Shown here piece after piece: positions 45,801-57,285 of a DNA stretch of 64,000 nucleotides. The number at the start of each line of letters is the position of its first letter. Within the stretch, counting starts at the first letter, position 1. Both the position numbers and the translations under genes were made by a program. The notes below the pieces were generated by a model. It did no database searches. It saw only the letters and a list, made by a program, of their open reading frames with translations, and had not been told where the DNA came from. The stretch is from positions 2,084,001-2,148,000 of the forward strand of contig CM032229.1 in assembly GCA_019009955.1 (NCBI GenBank). The letters run 5' to 3'. The stretch is from Riptortus pedestris (lineage: Eukaryota > Arthropoda > Insecta > Hemiptera > Alydidae).

Positions 45801-48800
45801 CTGCACATACAGTATACATACAACTTCCTTAACAATACTTAATCCTACCGAGTAGGACTTGCTATCATGATATAAAGCCTTGACCTTGTAGTTGCAACCA
45901 TTGCGTTTATTCAGAAGCAATTCTTTTCATAATACTACACTCATCTAAATCCATTAAAATGTGCGGTTTTGCTGTCCAGATAGAGTATTCTTAAGAAACA
46001 TCAGATGTTGTAGAGCACAGACAGTAGTGCTCATAACATGACATTTTATAATTTCTTCAAACATTCTCCAATCCTAGTCAGTAAAGAACAAAAACATGTT
46101 CATTTATATTTATATTAATATATATTGTAACATGTACAATTCCAGCGATATATTATTGAATATGAAAACGATAGCGAATGGCAAGTAACGTATTTCCAAG
46201 GATTTCCACTGAAACGGGAGTATAGAGAACAAAGGAGTTGCTCGAGTCTTGCTCTGATGCTCTTTGACAGCCAATGAATATCAAATTTGAAAGGAATGAT
46301 CACTGATTGGAAAAATTGTTGGTTCATAATTAATTAATTCTTTTTCATTGTTCTGTGAAATCCACTTCTTGGTGTTACTAGAGTTGGCAATTATGAGTAA
46401 TCTATTAATTATTCATTTTTTAGTACTTTGTTCATAAAGGCAGTACTTTTTAAGTCACATAAAGTGAACATATATGTAAAATTACACTCTACACTCAGTG
46501 TCAAAATGTTAGACACACTTCAAAAATTGTTATCCCTACCCTCCCATCTTCGCAAATTACTCATAAAACAGTAATAAAATAATCCATCACTCACCTGAAG
46601 TTAATCAGCAGCCTGCTTGTATTTGGGTTCTCAAGCCAAAAATATATACTTTTTTTTTTAAATTTTCGAATCAAGTTAAGGCCCGTCAAAATGTTAGACA
46701 CGCTCCCTGGTAAATAAATAAAACTCATTTTAATATTTTGTGGCCTTTCCACCACCATTTATTAATTCAAAAATTCTGTTTGGTAATGAATCGTACAATT
46801 GTTTGATTGTTTCTTGAGGTATTTCTTCCCATGAAGCCAGAATTGCAGATTTTATTTTTGATGATCTTTTCTTAGGTCATGAAAATAATACAAAAATCCA
46901 TCACAAATTAGCCCAGAGCGCCTTTGCTCGAAAGGTGATGTCGTGGACTGAGGAGTGGAAGAATGTCATGATGAAAAAAAATTCAATCTGGATGGGCCAG
47001 ATGGATTTACGTATTATTTTCATGACCTAAGAAAAGAAGACAAAAATTTATCGAGGCGTCAAATGGGAGGAGGAAAAGTTATGGTTTGGGCTTCAATTGG
47101 TTACAAAAAAAAAGGAAATTTGGTATTTGTTTCATCAAAAATAAACTCAGCTGAGTATAAAACTTTGTAAGAGGAACAAAAGTTGACTTTTAATGGCATG
47201 TTTGAAGGCACACCTGTTTTCCAGCAAGATAACGCCCCAATACATTCAGTAAAAATTATTAAAGACTGGTTTACTCGCAACACAATTGACAAATTAGACT
47301 GGCCTCCTGTCTCCCCAGACCTGAACATTATCGAAAACGTTTAGGGAATTCTTTCAAGAAAGGTGTACTCTGAGTCAAGACAGTTCGGAACAATCGACGA
47401 GTTGAAATCTGAAATTCTGGCTTCATGGGAAGAAATACCTTTATTTATTTATTTTTACCATGGAGCGTGTCTAACATTTTGACGGGCCTTAACTTGATTC
47501 GAAAATTAAAAAAATATATATATATATATATATTTTTGGCTTGAGAGCCCAAATACAAGCAGGCTGCTGATTAACTTCAGGTGAGTGATGGATCATTATA
47601 TTATTGTTTTACAAGGAATTTGAGAAGATGGAAGGGTAGGGATAACAATTTTTGAAGTGTGTCTAACATTTTGACACTGACCATAACTGCATTTTGCTTC
47701 TTTCATGTGTGTTTGTTTGTTTGTTACCTTTTCACGCATAAACGGCTGAACTGAATTTTATGAAACTTGGTATGTATATTATTACTAACCCAACTTAGAC
47801 TTTAGGCTATATTAATATCCTCTGAGACGAGCAGGAGTAGGGGTTATAAGGGAAGCCTGAAATTAAAAATAGCGATATTTCGTTTCCTATTGGTTTTTCA
47901 GCAAATATTCACATAACAAAAGTTGTCTATTTTGCTATTTAGAGAAACTTTTGTTATATACACTATCGTCGTATACCGAAGTATAAAGGCGTTGCACTCT
48001 AAAAATTATAGCGGGAGTCAAAAATTTTATTTGAGACAGATGACTCAACTGAACTAAATGAAACACTCGGTATGTGTATTAGCACTAACACCTTCCTTAT
48101 AATAAGCCATACTAACATTTCTAGGGACGGGCAGGATTGGGGGTTATAAGGGAGGCCTGAAATTAAAAATAGTGATATTTTGTTTCCTATTGGGGTTTCG
48201 GCATATATGCACACAACAAAAGTTGTTTATTTTGTTATTTAGAGAAATTTACTCAACAATTCTTTTCAATATGAACTACCAGATACCTCACCTGGAAAAA
48301 TTAATTCAAATTATAATATTTTGTCTTTAATAATTTAAATCTATGCATAATGCACAGGAAACGGGAAATATGACAATATGGAGGAAAGTGAAGTTTTACG
48401 TACAAAATTAATTTTATTATTAACAAATCCACAAAAACAACGGGTATTACCCCTGAACACCGGGACGGGTAAAGGTCAAAATATTGTGCAAAGTAAAGCC
48501 TTGCCAAAAAATACCATCACCATTCAGCCTCAAATCAATTTGAAGCCGGTGTATCTGAGCTAGTGATAATATATATTTATTCACACATTTTCTACTTGAT
48601 TACTACTAGGTTATGGTTAGAAGGATCTAAATATGGCCTATACGAGCTAGGAGCTCCTCGGTCGAGGGAAAAAGAGGTGGATCATTCTTCTGAATTGTTA
48701 TAAAACAGACCATCTTCATTTCTTGGCCTAATGCTCAGTTCGTGTATACCTATTTGATGTCCACTTTCCAAGTACTATATTTTAAATATTCAAAACAATG

Positions 48801-49676
48801 TACAATCCACTAAATTTTTAGTAGTTTTTCTTAATATAAAGCAGTTATTGCTTTAGTGCTCATGACTGACATTTTAGTAGATTTTCCTTATGGGAAATCA
48901 GCTATTGAGGTTGTACTCATGATGCAATTTTCGAAAAATTTCTTTAAGTGTCCATCGATCCTACCTAGTAGATAATGAAAATGAGTTCCGTTCAAAATTA
49001 TATATATATTTGTCAGTTACCGCCCTAGCAGCACTTTTGGCTTAATCGTTCCCAAACTTGATATTTAGACGTTTTATGTAAAAAGAAAGATCAAGTTTAT
49101 TAAAGGCTGAAATCCGATCAGCAGGAGGGGGGCTTCAGAAGGGAGGAATTTTGAAAATTCTTAATATCTCTGTTATTATGAGTCGGATCAAAAATGAATA
49201 TAGAACCAATCTTATTGCAAGCTTAATGTTCTATAAATGTTGTTAAGTATGTTTTTTCACTATCTTAATTATTAACCCAGAGACTTGCATTTTATAGTTT
49301 CAGCCTTCAGTAAACCACCCCTCCTACTCATGTCATATAAAGATAAGCACATTTATTTCAATTATAAATACCAAATATTGTTCTCATGGAACTTTTACTT
49401 TTTGAGGTAAATGCAAATAAGGGCACACGTGGGAAATCTGCTTAGTTTACGCAGCCCCTTCGTGACATACTTTTATAATTTCTTCAAACATCCACCAATC
49501 CTTTGACCCTAGTTAGTAAACAACAAAAATCTGTTCATTTATCATTATGTGTATGTATATATATATATTTTTTTTTTTAAATGACACGAGTTCAACCTGT
49601 ATAGCTGTTTGTACTAAAGCATAATCTGCTAGAAAGGTATATAAATTACTTATTGCCCCATTACTACTAGTTTTTA

Positions 49677-49736
<60 letters not shown>

Positions 49737-52700
49737 TTTAATGGTCTATTAAGAATAAGGAGGGGTCAGGTTAACCATGTAAGATAAATGAAAATCTTAG
49801 TCCCACCTTGGTTAAACATGATGGTAAATTATAAATAACCTGTTCCAGTAAGCCTTAGTAGCATAAAGTGGATGTTAAGAAATAACATTTTTTTAAGAAT
49901 TAAGAAATTGTATGTGAAAAGTAATAATAACGACATAGCATTAGAGGCATTGTGGAGTATGGGCCTACATACCTTGATAGAAATAGGTTTATTCGGCTTC
50001 TTGCGGTAGAATATGTATGCCATATTCCACGAAGGGTTCCAGTCGTCCTTCCCAGAATCCGTTCTTACCTTCTTCCCTTCGCAGACTATCGTACAGTAAG
50101 GATTCACTTCTACAACAATCAGATCTATGCAAACATTTATGAAACATGATATATAAAACAACATATAAAGTAATACATATAAGTAATAAATAAAGTATAA
50201 AAGAAAAATAGACTGTTTTGGGCCAAAGTATCACATATTTACAAAATTAGGTATCACATTTTCAAAAAGTATTACTTACTAGACAACATTTTACTCGTTA
50301 TTTCAGCACTGTCTAGAACAATTACAGTCACCCACTCATATTCTGGAAATATACAAGAGCAAGGATTAAAGCTCTTTGGGCATTCACATTTCAATTCCCT
50401 GAAACAACACAAAAATTTGTAGATACATAAATAAAGTTAAAATTATAATATGAAGAATATGTGTGGTCGATCGGCATAAACTAGGGATTTCAAATAACCC
50501 CATAAAAACTGGAAATCAGACATTTTCCGGAGTTCTGGTGGTCCATTGAGATCCATTTCTGGGTTTAGCGACACTTGCACACTCCTGAAATGAGTTAAAC
50601 CATGACAGAATCGAATTACGGCCAGGAATGAGTCTGTGAGGAGGAACTTCAAATGCGAATGCAGAAGGCACATTGCATAGCAACAAGTGAGCGACAGATA
50701 GAAAAAAAGTTCTCGATCGGGAAAGCCAGCTGCTCTCTAGATCAGAGCATGATGGCAACTGACTAGAATCGCAAAAGAACTTGGGGACTTCCCCCTCCAG
50801 AAGTGCCCCCTCATACCCCTCCACTCACCGCTCTAGAATATTTTCAAATAATTAAGTTTCCCTAGCTCACCCTGTGAATACGAACTTCAGAAATTGACTT
50901 AATCAGTGTATGCACAATGGGGGCTGCCATTTAACCGATATCATTTTCAAGACTGTATGGGAAAAAAAAAACTTAGGATATTTTACTCTCAAAAACAAAA
51001 GAAAACAATAACTGAAGTACTTTTGTTTTTATTGACCTTTCAAATAAGCAAGTTTTTCTGACACAAACATTTAGAATTCCTACATATAATACTGTAATAC
51101 TCTCAAGTCCTATTAATATGATTCTCGCCAGGGAAATAGAAATTAATTAAGCTGTACACTCATTAAATAAAGTCCTTAGTAGGGTATAATTAAGATGATA
51201 ACCTGTAGATAACACTCCCCAATTAGCCATATTAGCAAAAAGTAAACGTTAATAAATAATAATAATATTAATTTGATAATACCTAGGTTTTGTTTAAAAA
51301 AATAAAATAAGAAATTTACTTGATTTCAATTTGCTGTTTTTTTGAGAATGCTCTGAGTATGAAAGATGAGGAGTCTCCTTTGCGGTAGGTCGTAGGTATG
51401 ATGATATAGTTGCCCGGATATAGCCAGCCTCGGAAAGTGACCTCCCTCTTCCTCCGATGGTCCACGGTCACGCTTATCCTTGTGTGTTCCCACAGCTTGT
51501 GCAATCTCCAGTTCCTGTTCTCCTCAACCTACGACATGTATTTTCTTTTTAGTTGCTGTTAGATATCCATTCAATATAACAATCAATATAAAAATTGGAA
51601 AGACAGAAAATTGATTTGGAATATTTACAAAAACTAGTCTACTCAAATCAGTATTAATGATTGTGATAGGGAAGCTAGATTTAAGAAAGGTGTAAAACAA
51701 GGGTACCCTCTGTCACCTTATCTGTTTAATATGTTTATTGAAAAGGCAATAATGAAAATGAAAGAAGGAACCAAAGGTTTACAGATTAACATTAAATCCA
51801 TTCATTCCATCAAATTTGCACATGACATTCCACTAGTGACAAAGTCCAAAGTAGATATGAATAAAATGCTGCAAGCCCTAAAGGACAACCTAGATCAGTT
51901 TAAACTCATGATAAATGCCCATAAAACAAAAGTTTTGGTCTTAGAGAAAACAAAAAGCCAAGGAAATACAAATATTAAAATTAGAAATTTTATACTTAAA
52001 TGTTACTGAAAACAATGATAGTAGTTCTGAAATCGGAAGGAAATATCACTCATTAAACATGCCTTCCAAAGAAAAAAGGGTATTTTAACTTATACACATA
52101 TAAGCATCGATACCAAACAAATGTTTGCTAAGTATTTCATCAGGAGTGTACTGTAGTACAGGCAACAATAACAAGGCCTAGCCTTTAGATCATGATGATA
52201 TACCAGAAACATTTATAATTTTAGTATTAGAACAATATAAGAAAATCTTATGTGGCAATAAAATCCTGACAAGAACAGTAAAAAATTGTCTCTCATAAGT
52301 AAAATATTTATCAATGTATCCCTTGAATTACTACACAAAACATAATTTATTTTAAATAGAGAAACTATTAATGGAATAAATACCTTGACTATATGAAGAC
52401 CGATGAGCTTGTTTTCCAGAACATTATCTCCAGGACCTTCTTCTCGAAATTGTAGGAGTTGAACCAAAATTTCTAATTCCTTTTGAATTCGCAACTGGAA
52501 CTAGAATACAACATAAGGATATTAACAGCACTCATAAAGATATAGGCTGAAAGGAATAGAGGCAAATAATCATATATTTTAATATAATCTCTTAAATTAA
52601 TACAAATATGTAGAGAACGAGAAAATTTATTCAAGATAACATATAACAAATTTTGGATGAAATTATCTAATACTCAATATCTCGAATAAAGATAACCAGA

Positions 52701-54209
52701 GCATATGTTATCCAAAAATTATGAATTTTTTGAATTCGACTGTCATCTTTTATCTTATTATTCAAATAAAAAATCATCAGAGAGACCCTATTCTAATAGC
52801 CTATTAAGCCTTATTTTTACCTTTTTGATTTTGTTACATAGTTTGAAGTAACTCTTGATGACTTGGTACAAACCTCGTTACCTTCACTTACACATACAGA
52901 GTGGATGGGCATTTTAAAAAAAAAATTGAAAATTGGGTCTTGAGGTTGTAGTACCCTTTAACGATCTGTTCAATGACAATGTTGTCCCTATTATAATGCA
53001 TGGGGTATGTTTATTAGAGAGCTTAAGAGAAGAGTTGGAATATATTGTTTTTATAAGTTAGTAAAAATATATTTTTATAAATTAATATTTCTTTTGAAAT
53101 ATGATAAGATAAATCTGACCCCAAAGAAATTTATGGCAAAAGATTGGGGTGAGTCAGAAGAGCAATCAAAAAGCTCCAACAAAGAAGTGGCTACAAGCCC
53201 TTCGTCGGCCCATCCATCTACCTCAACTTGGGCCTGCCCCTCCCTCTTCCACCACCTGCAATACTATACAACATTTTTTTGGCCAGCCTGGTGGGCTCCA
53301 TCCTCTCGACAAGCTCTAAACAGTGACACAATCTAACCTTCGTAATAGCATATGTACCATGAGCTCACCCATCAGTCAACATTGCTTGCTGTAATCCAAC
53401 AGCTCAGAGTATTTTTCTTAGGTTTCTTCTCTTCAAGCCAGAAGGCCTTGCAATGTTGTACATTTGTACTTTTGCCTACCTGAAATCTCTTAAAGCAGAA
53501 AGAAAAAAGATACCTATACTATCAACTATTTAGAAAGAGTGTATTATGATGTTAACATCAATAAAATATTTGAACCTGAGGATTGTTAGGGAATGAAGGC
53601 TGAGCAGGATCTCCACCACCAGACCTATCGGAAGGACCAGACGATGGTCCTGCCTCCCAGCGGCCTGTAGCTCCCGCCCCCTTCCATCTCTCCCCAGGAA
53701 CTACAAATGGGTTCTTGTTCACCAATCGCACTATCAGGCATTCGTGAAATGCCCAAACTGCATCCTCTAGTGGCATCCTGCAAAACAAACATTAGTACTC
53801 ATTCAAGGAGATTATTCTGATAATAGCTGCTTTTTGCAACTAAGACTAATTAGGACGGGTTATCTACAAGTTACCACCCTTTCCTAGCCAGGATGGGAGT
53901 AAGGATTTTATTTGATGAATTCTGTCCCTAAATTAATTCCCATTGCTCAGGCGAGAATGGAACTTTCCACTTTAGGTTTATCATGTGAGATTAAGGTCAA
54001 CGCTTGAACTCACATGGCTAACCTGAGCCCTTGTGATAATAAAAGTACAATTTTGTAATCACTGTTGGTAAATAACACTGGATTTTAAGCAGATTGACCT
54101 TAAGAGAAATCAGCTATTAAGGTTGTACTCATGGCACAATGTTCGAAAAATTCCTTCAAACCCATATTTCCAACACAGGAAATGTTGGAAAATCAGATCT
54201 GTACAAAAC

Positions 54210-54271
<62 letters not shown>

Positions 54272-57091
54272 AATAGTTTTGTACAGATCAGATTTTGTAT
54301 GTATGTATCTATTTATTTATGTATCTGTAAACACTCTAGCATTATTAATACTAATAATGATATTTGCATTTTTTTTTAGTTTAAAGTCTTTTGTAAACCC
54401 CCACTCCCTAGTCATGTCATATTAACAATAAGGTGTGAAAGCATGAATCACTTTGATTGAGGGAAATCAGCTTATTTTACACAGCCTCTGCTTAGGGGAC
54501 TTTTTAAAGTGATAGCTTTCTTTAGACAATTATTGTAAATCATGGAGATTTAAACACCACTAAAGCATACATAACATACTTTGAAATTCAGGCATAGTTT
54601 TTACAAAAAGCCATCGTTCTTGTTATGGGCATTGTAAAACAGCCTACTGTAGTTCCTTTATTGCCAACAAAGATTCTTTATCAGATAAAGATCCTCCAAT
54701 CACATCTTACTTCGTTAACTGCATCAGTAATAAAAAAAGAAACAAATCAAGCAAAAGCCAAATTCAAACAGAGAAAACATTTAAAAAATTCATTTGTATA
54801 CATGTACAGCAGTCCCTTCAAATGAATAAATATAGCTGTGGGATGGCTCCTTGTGTCCTATTCTCGGTCTTGCAAAAACAATTTCTGAATTCGTTATGTC
54901 TGTGCCCAATCATACATGAATGTATAAATGCAAGCAAATATGTGATAGAAATCCTGAACATTAACCAACCTAGCTTTCAGGTTGAAGGGCAAGACTCGTT
55001 TGTTTTTTTATATAAGTATTTGAGATAGAGTAATAGGAGTTTACCAGAATTCAGTCGAGTCCCTGGTGGTGAGATTGAGCCGCTGCCTGTCCGAGTCCCT
55101 CAGCTGGATCCAGGCAGTATTCCTCGACCTCAGCTTGCACACTGTCTCCGTAGAATATGCGAACGTGCTCCCTTCAATGCTCATCGCACTGCAATGCAAT
55201 CAAAATTAATTAAATTAAATATGAAATTATACAGAATGTATCTGCTATTCTTTTTTGAGAAGGGATTTAAAGGGTGCACTTTCTCAAACTCAAACTAAGA
55301 TTATATTCAAATTCTTCCGACCTGAGCCTCAGTATATGTCTAAAACAGTTAACAGTTTGGTGAATTGAATAAATGAGAAAGCAGATGTCTAACCTGTCAG
55401 GAGATCCAGGAGGCTTCCTTCCTTCTTCCCTCGGGTCTCTCACTCGTATCATAGCTACTTTCTCTCTTCCACTAAAACAAAATAAGAATTTTAAATTTGA
55501 AAAGAGTACTTACGTAATAAAAAGAAAAGAAAAATAAGCTATTTATAATTCTTATATCATTTTCGAATTTATGTGAACTCGAAATAAAGGGTGAAACAAA
55601 TTAATAGGGAGACGGAATGAACCAACAGATTATAAATGTTCTATGTAAACTAAACACAACTTATATTTGAAGTAGTCGGACTAATGAGCCTTTTCATAAC
55701 TGGGACTGTTGTAACATATATTCGTTTACCTCCCTTTTTATTTATTCAGAGTTTTATTAGCATATTCCCCTTAAGATAAATCAGCTACAGGTTGAGCTCA
55801 TGACACAAAATGAGGCTTCGAATGTATATCAATCCTACGAGGAGATGGTGAAGATCCATTCAAAACTATATGACTATTCACTCCCTAGTGATCGCAATTT
55901 TTGATTGATCATTACAACACTCGATATTTGAACATTTTATGTAAACTAAAGATAAAGTTTGTTAACGGCTTAAATCATAACAGTGGGAGGGTGGAATTTT
56001 GAAAATTCAAAGTATCTCACCACATCGAAAAATTTTATAGAATCAATCTTATTGAAAATGTAATGTTCTATAAATGCTGTAATATACATATTTTCTGAGT
56101 TTTAAATATTAACTAAGGTAGTTGCATTTTTTAGATTTCAGTCATCAGTAAACCGCCACTCCTACTCATGTCATATTAACAATAATAATCGTTTTATTGT
56201 TAACTAGACTATTCGAAGGTTAAATATTGTTTTCATTGAACTTTTACTTTGAAAGATACATGTAAATATGTTGTGTGAGTTTACGTTCTTTAAAAGAAAA
56301 TGTTAATGAAAGTTCATAGCTGTTAATGGCTGAAATTTAAGCAGAAACAGGGGGTGGGGGAAGTAAAGTACCTCCCTTATTGTGAGTCATATCGGAAAAT
56401 GTTATAGAACCAATCTTGTTAAACTACTGATCCCCCATAAGTGTGGTTCTATAAATTTTTTGGTATCTAAGATATAAAGTGTTATTTATACTTTCTTGTT
56501 TTCAGCCTTCAGCAAACCTCTACTTCTGTTGATCAAATTATTACTTAGGAAATGAAAATATAAGAGGAGTTGAGATCAATAGTGTGCGATACCAGCATGT
56601 GGAAAATTTACTAAATTTACACAACCCCTGCTTAATTTTGCATCTATTCTTACTTATTTGTGACAATAAGATCTCTTATATTTGAGCATCAGTTTCAATT
56701 ATGGTTGTTTTTATTTATCATATTTTTTTACCATTTTGCCGTATGCATAAAACCATTCTTTTAAAACAATGCACGGTTTATGTGTGTTTAAATGTATCTC
56801 TAAGTTGCTTATATGAGCGTTATTAGCTCAGTGTGATCATTGTATATATTGTAACTTTAGGAGGAAGCTCTGCCGGAAGCACATCTGAGTGAAAATACAA
56901 ACTAATATTTAAAAAAATAATCATCTTAATGGAATCTATAATGAAAGCATATATAATAGAATGACTCACTTAAATAAGTTCCTGAGTGAGGTCTCCGGGA
57001 AGCGTATCTTGCGTAAGTCAGTGAGATGGTAGGCATGTCCCCGCACCAGCCCTAGCTCATTCCTGCTACCAATCTCACTTCCGCTCTCAGC
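45612..57091 (-). CDS. Calpain-5/TRA-3-type calpain, nine 3' exons (gene span)
   Basis: Nine minus-strand exons, all phase-consistent, total 1332 coding bases (443 residues plus TAG). Order: end of protease subdomain PC2 with the catalytic-His motif GLVRGHAYHLTDLRKI; the position of the catalytic Asn; RDSTEFWMPLEDAVWAF closing PC2; the beta-sandwich domain III (GERW.., NNPQ, VEENRNWRLHKL, YIIIPTTYRKGDSSSFILR); and a C-terminal C2 domain (VEVNPYCTIVCEGKKVR, FYRKKPNKPISIKVWSRN). Lack of EF-hands and presence of a C2 tail place it with calpain-5/6 and C. elegans TRA-3. The usual Asn-Pro-Trp-Gly is Asp-Pro-Arg-Glu here, so proteolytic activity is doubtful. Exons with the Cys are beyond the right edge. 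Introns carry many insertions. It converges with the FOG gene. Confidence 0.92.
46492..47683 (+). mobile_element. Tc1-type (DD34E) element with IR/DR ends, internally rearranged
   Basis: Long inverted arms (~215 bp) each carry the motif GTCAAAATGTTAGACAC twice, about 185 bp apart (an IR/DR arrangement), next to TA on both sides. The central frames encode DEKKFNLDGPDGFTYYFHDL, RQMGGGKVMVWASIGYKKKG, FQQDNAPIHSV and WPPVSPDLNIIENV. The spacing from the second Asp to the Glu is 34 residues, as in Tc1. Stops and frameshifts kill it. The left inner part is an antisense copy of the transposase C-terminus. Confidence 0.88.
47684..48564 (-). mobile_element. TACTAGCT..CCCGG-type dispersed repeat, copy 2
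   Basis: Reverse complement of the family at 9613-10624: it starts TAACTGCATTTTGCTTCTTTC and ends GTATCTGAGCTAGT. It contains tandem units with GGGGGTTATAAGGGAGGCCT. The CCCGG terminal box is missing here. It directly abuts the Tc1-type element, whose TA target is the first TA of this repeat. Confidence 0.75.
48874..49471 (-). mobile_element. Abundant family, near-full reverse copy (long-core variant)
   Basis: Starts TTAGTAGATTTTCCTTATGG (degraded 3' hairpin) and ends AATCTGCTTAGTTTACGCAG + CCCCTTCGTGACATACT. The interior carries the variant segment TCAGTAAACCACCCCTCCTA..CATATAAAGATAAGC found in several reverse copies. Confidence 0.8.
49682..49732. repeat. (TA)n microsatellite
   Basis: About 25 uninterrupted TA units between TTTTATCAGTT and GAATTTAATGG. 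No abundant-family sequence is adjacent on either side. Confidence 0.95.
49762..49890 (+). mobile_element. SINE, internally deleted, in calpain terminal intron
   Basis: TCAGGTTAACCATGTAAGAT head is joined to the CTTAGTCCCACCTTGGTTAA body and a tail ending AGTGGATGTTAAGAAATAAC. The box B segment is missing. Confidence 0.6.
49973..50124 (-). CDS. Calpain exon 8 (C2 domain)
   Basis: Acceptor TTTGCATAG, donor ATCAAG/gtatgt. It encodes LIVVEVNPYCTIVCEGKKVR, KDDWNPSWNMAYIFYRKKPN and KPISIK. The NPY..V..EG..V and WNP-W....FYRKK order matches C2 domains of calpain-5-type proteins. Confidence 0.93.
50280..50398 (-). CDS. Calpain exon 7 (start of C2 domain)
   Basis: Acceptor TTGTTTCAG, donor TCTA/gtaagt. 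It encodes ELKCECPKSFNPCSC and YEWVTVIVLDSAEITSKMLS, the first beta strands of the C-terminal C2 domain. The Cys-rich start is part of the domain III to C2 linker. Confidence 0.85.
50440..50830 (-). pseudogene. Internally deleted Tc1/mariner-superfamily transposase
   Basis: The minus strand encodes SILSWFNSFQECASVAKPRN followed by TTRTPENV, resembling the helix-turn-helix end and TV/TRTPENVE linker of mariner-type transposases. It then switches frame to DFQFLWGYLKSLVYADRP, resembling the DFFLWGYLKS-x-VY segment after the catalytic domain. The catalytic core between is missing. Terminal repeats were not identified. Confidence 0.6.
51115..51275 (+). mobile_element. SINE fragment in calpain intron
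   Basis: GATTCTCGCCAGGG box-B remnant, degraded body, tail AACCTGTAGATAACACTCCC..AAACGTTAATAAATAATAAT. Confidence 0.6.
51320..51528 (-). CDS. Calpain exon 6 (domain III core)
   Basis: Acceptor ATGTCGTAG, donor ATCAA/gtaaat. It begins VEENRNWRLHKLWEH and includes WLYPGNYIIIPTTYRKGDSS and FILRAFSKKQQ. The YIIIPTT..G..FILR strand pair is highly characteristic of calpain domain III and closest in style to calpain-5/6. Confidence 0.95.
51635..52012 (+). pseudogene. Non-LTR reverse transcriptase fragment in calpain intron
   Basis: A frame encodes [36 protein letters not shown], then KFAHDIPLV where an intact RT has FADD, then INAHKTKVLVLEKTK. G-x-x-QG-x-PLSP-x-LFN is the non-LTR RT block preceding the active site. 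The altered FAHD box and truncated ends show it is dead. It is opposite in strand to the host calpain gene. Confidence 0.88.
52384..52500 (-). CDS. Calpain exon 5 (domain III)
   Basis: Acceptor GTATTCTAG, donor GTCAAG/gtattt, 39 codons, phase 0. It encodes FQLRIQKELEILVQLLQFRE and then NKLIGLHIVK, corresponding to the strand after NPQ and the IGF-x-(V/I)YK(V) strand of calpain domain III. Joined to exon 4 it reads NPQFQLRI. Confidence 0.9.
52510..53560. other. Calpain intron, no feature recognised
   Basis: Between exons 5 and 4. A plus-strand frame 53007-53336 has a Ser/Pro-rich middle but no motif; it runs antisense to the host gene and lacks homologous features. Confidence 0.35.
53576..53777 (-). 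CDS. Calpain exon 4 (PC2/domain III junction)
   Basis: Acceptor GTTTTGCAG, donor CTCAG/gttcaa (a weak donor). It encodes (W)MPLEDAVWAFHECLIVRL, then GERWKGAGATGRWEAG, a Gly/Ser/Pro insert and PSFPNNPQ. In other calpains this region reads G-x-W..AGG..F..NPQ. The Gly/Ser-rich stretch between those landmarks is longer than I would expect. Confidence 0.9.
53825..54032 (-). mobile_element. SINE, near complete, in calpain intron
   Basis: Reverse copy: GACTAATTAGGACGGGTTAT tail, ACCACCCTTTCCTAGCCAGG body, CAGGCGAGAATGGAACTTTC box B (mutated), CTCACATGGCTAACCTGAGC head. Confidence 0.75.
54085..54505 (-). mobile_element. Abundant family, short reverse copy with (AT)n
   Basis: A compact copy: hairpin region AGCAGATTGACCTTAAGAGA, (AT)n at 54213-54268, a shortened core, and 5' end GGGAAATCAGCTTATTTTAC. 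The words CAGATCTGTACAAAACTAT and ATAGTTTTGTACAGATCAGA flank the (AT)n as inverted repeats. Calpain intron. Confidence 0.65.
55045..55188 (-). CDS. Calpain exon 3 (end of protease core)
   Basis: Acceptor TTGCATTGCAG, donor TTCTG/gtaaac. It encodes AMSIEGSTFAYSTETVCKLR and then SRNTAWIQLRDSDRQRLNLT..DSTEF. The pattern W-x2-L-x4-R-x-RL-x-L..D-x-EFWM is the end of calpain PC2. The EFW codon is split with exon 4. Confidence 0.9.
55394..55471 (-). CDS. Calpain exon 2 (degenerate catalytic-Asn segment)
   Basis: A 78-base exon, acceptor TGTTTTAG, donor GACAG/gttaga. It encodes GREKVAMIRVRDPREEGRK then PPGSPD. Active calpains have (I/V)R-NPWG-EW at this point; here Asp replaces Asn and Arg replaces Trp. 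Phase 1 in and phase 2 out match both neighbours, so the change is not a mis-set frame. Confidence 0.85.
55757..56640 (-). mobile_element. Abundant family, reverse long-core copies
   Basis: CATATTCCCCTTAAGATAAATC marks the degraded hairpin; core and variant segments follow. It ends in a degraded 5' end TTTACTAAATTTACACAACC at about 56610. Calpain intron. Confidence 0.6.
56970..57091 (-). CDS. Calpain exon 1 in window (catalytic histidine)
   Basis: Acceptor (minus strand) ATGCTGTCAG, donor TTTAA/gtgagt. It encodes AESGSEIGSRNELGLVRGHA and YHLTDLRKIRFPETSLRNLF. GLVRGHAYHLTD is the calpain motif whose His is the second member of the Cys-His-Asn triad. It exits with two bases of an Asn codon. 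The next exon upstream was not found before the window end. Confidence 0.93.
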
Positions 57092-57285
57092 CTGACAGCA
57101 TAAAGCAAATGCAAATGAAAATAACTAGTACAAATAAATTAAATATAAAGACATCTAAAATTCTATAAAAACAAAAGGTTTATGTTTTTTTTTTTTAGGA
57201 GGATAAACATCTTCAAAGGCCTAGTACCACTTTTCTGAATCCTAACTCTTAGCCCATAAATCTATTGCCTTTATAAAAATTTAAA

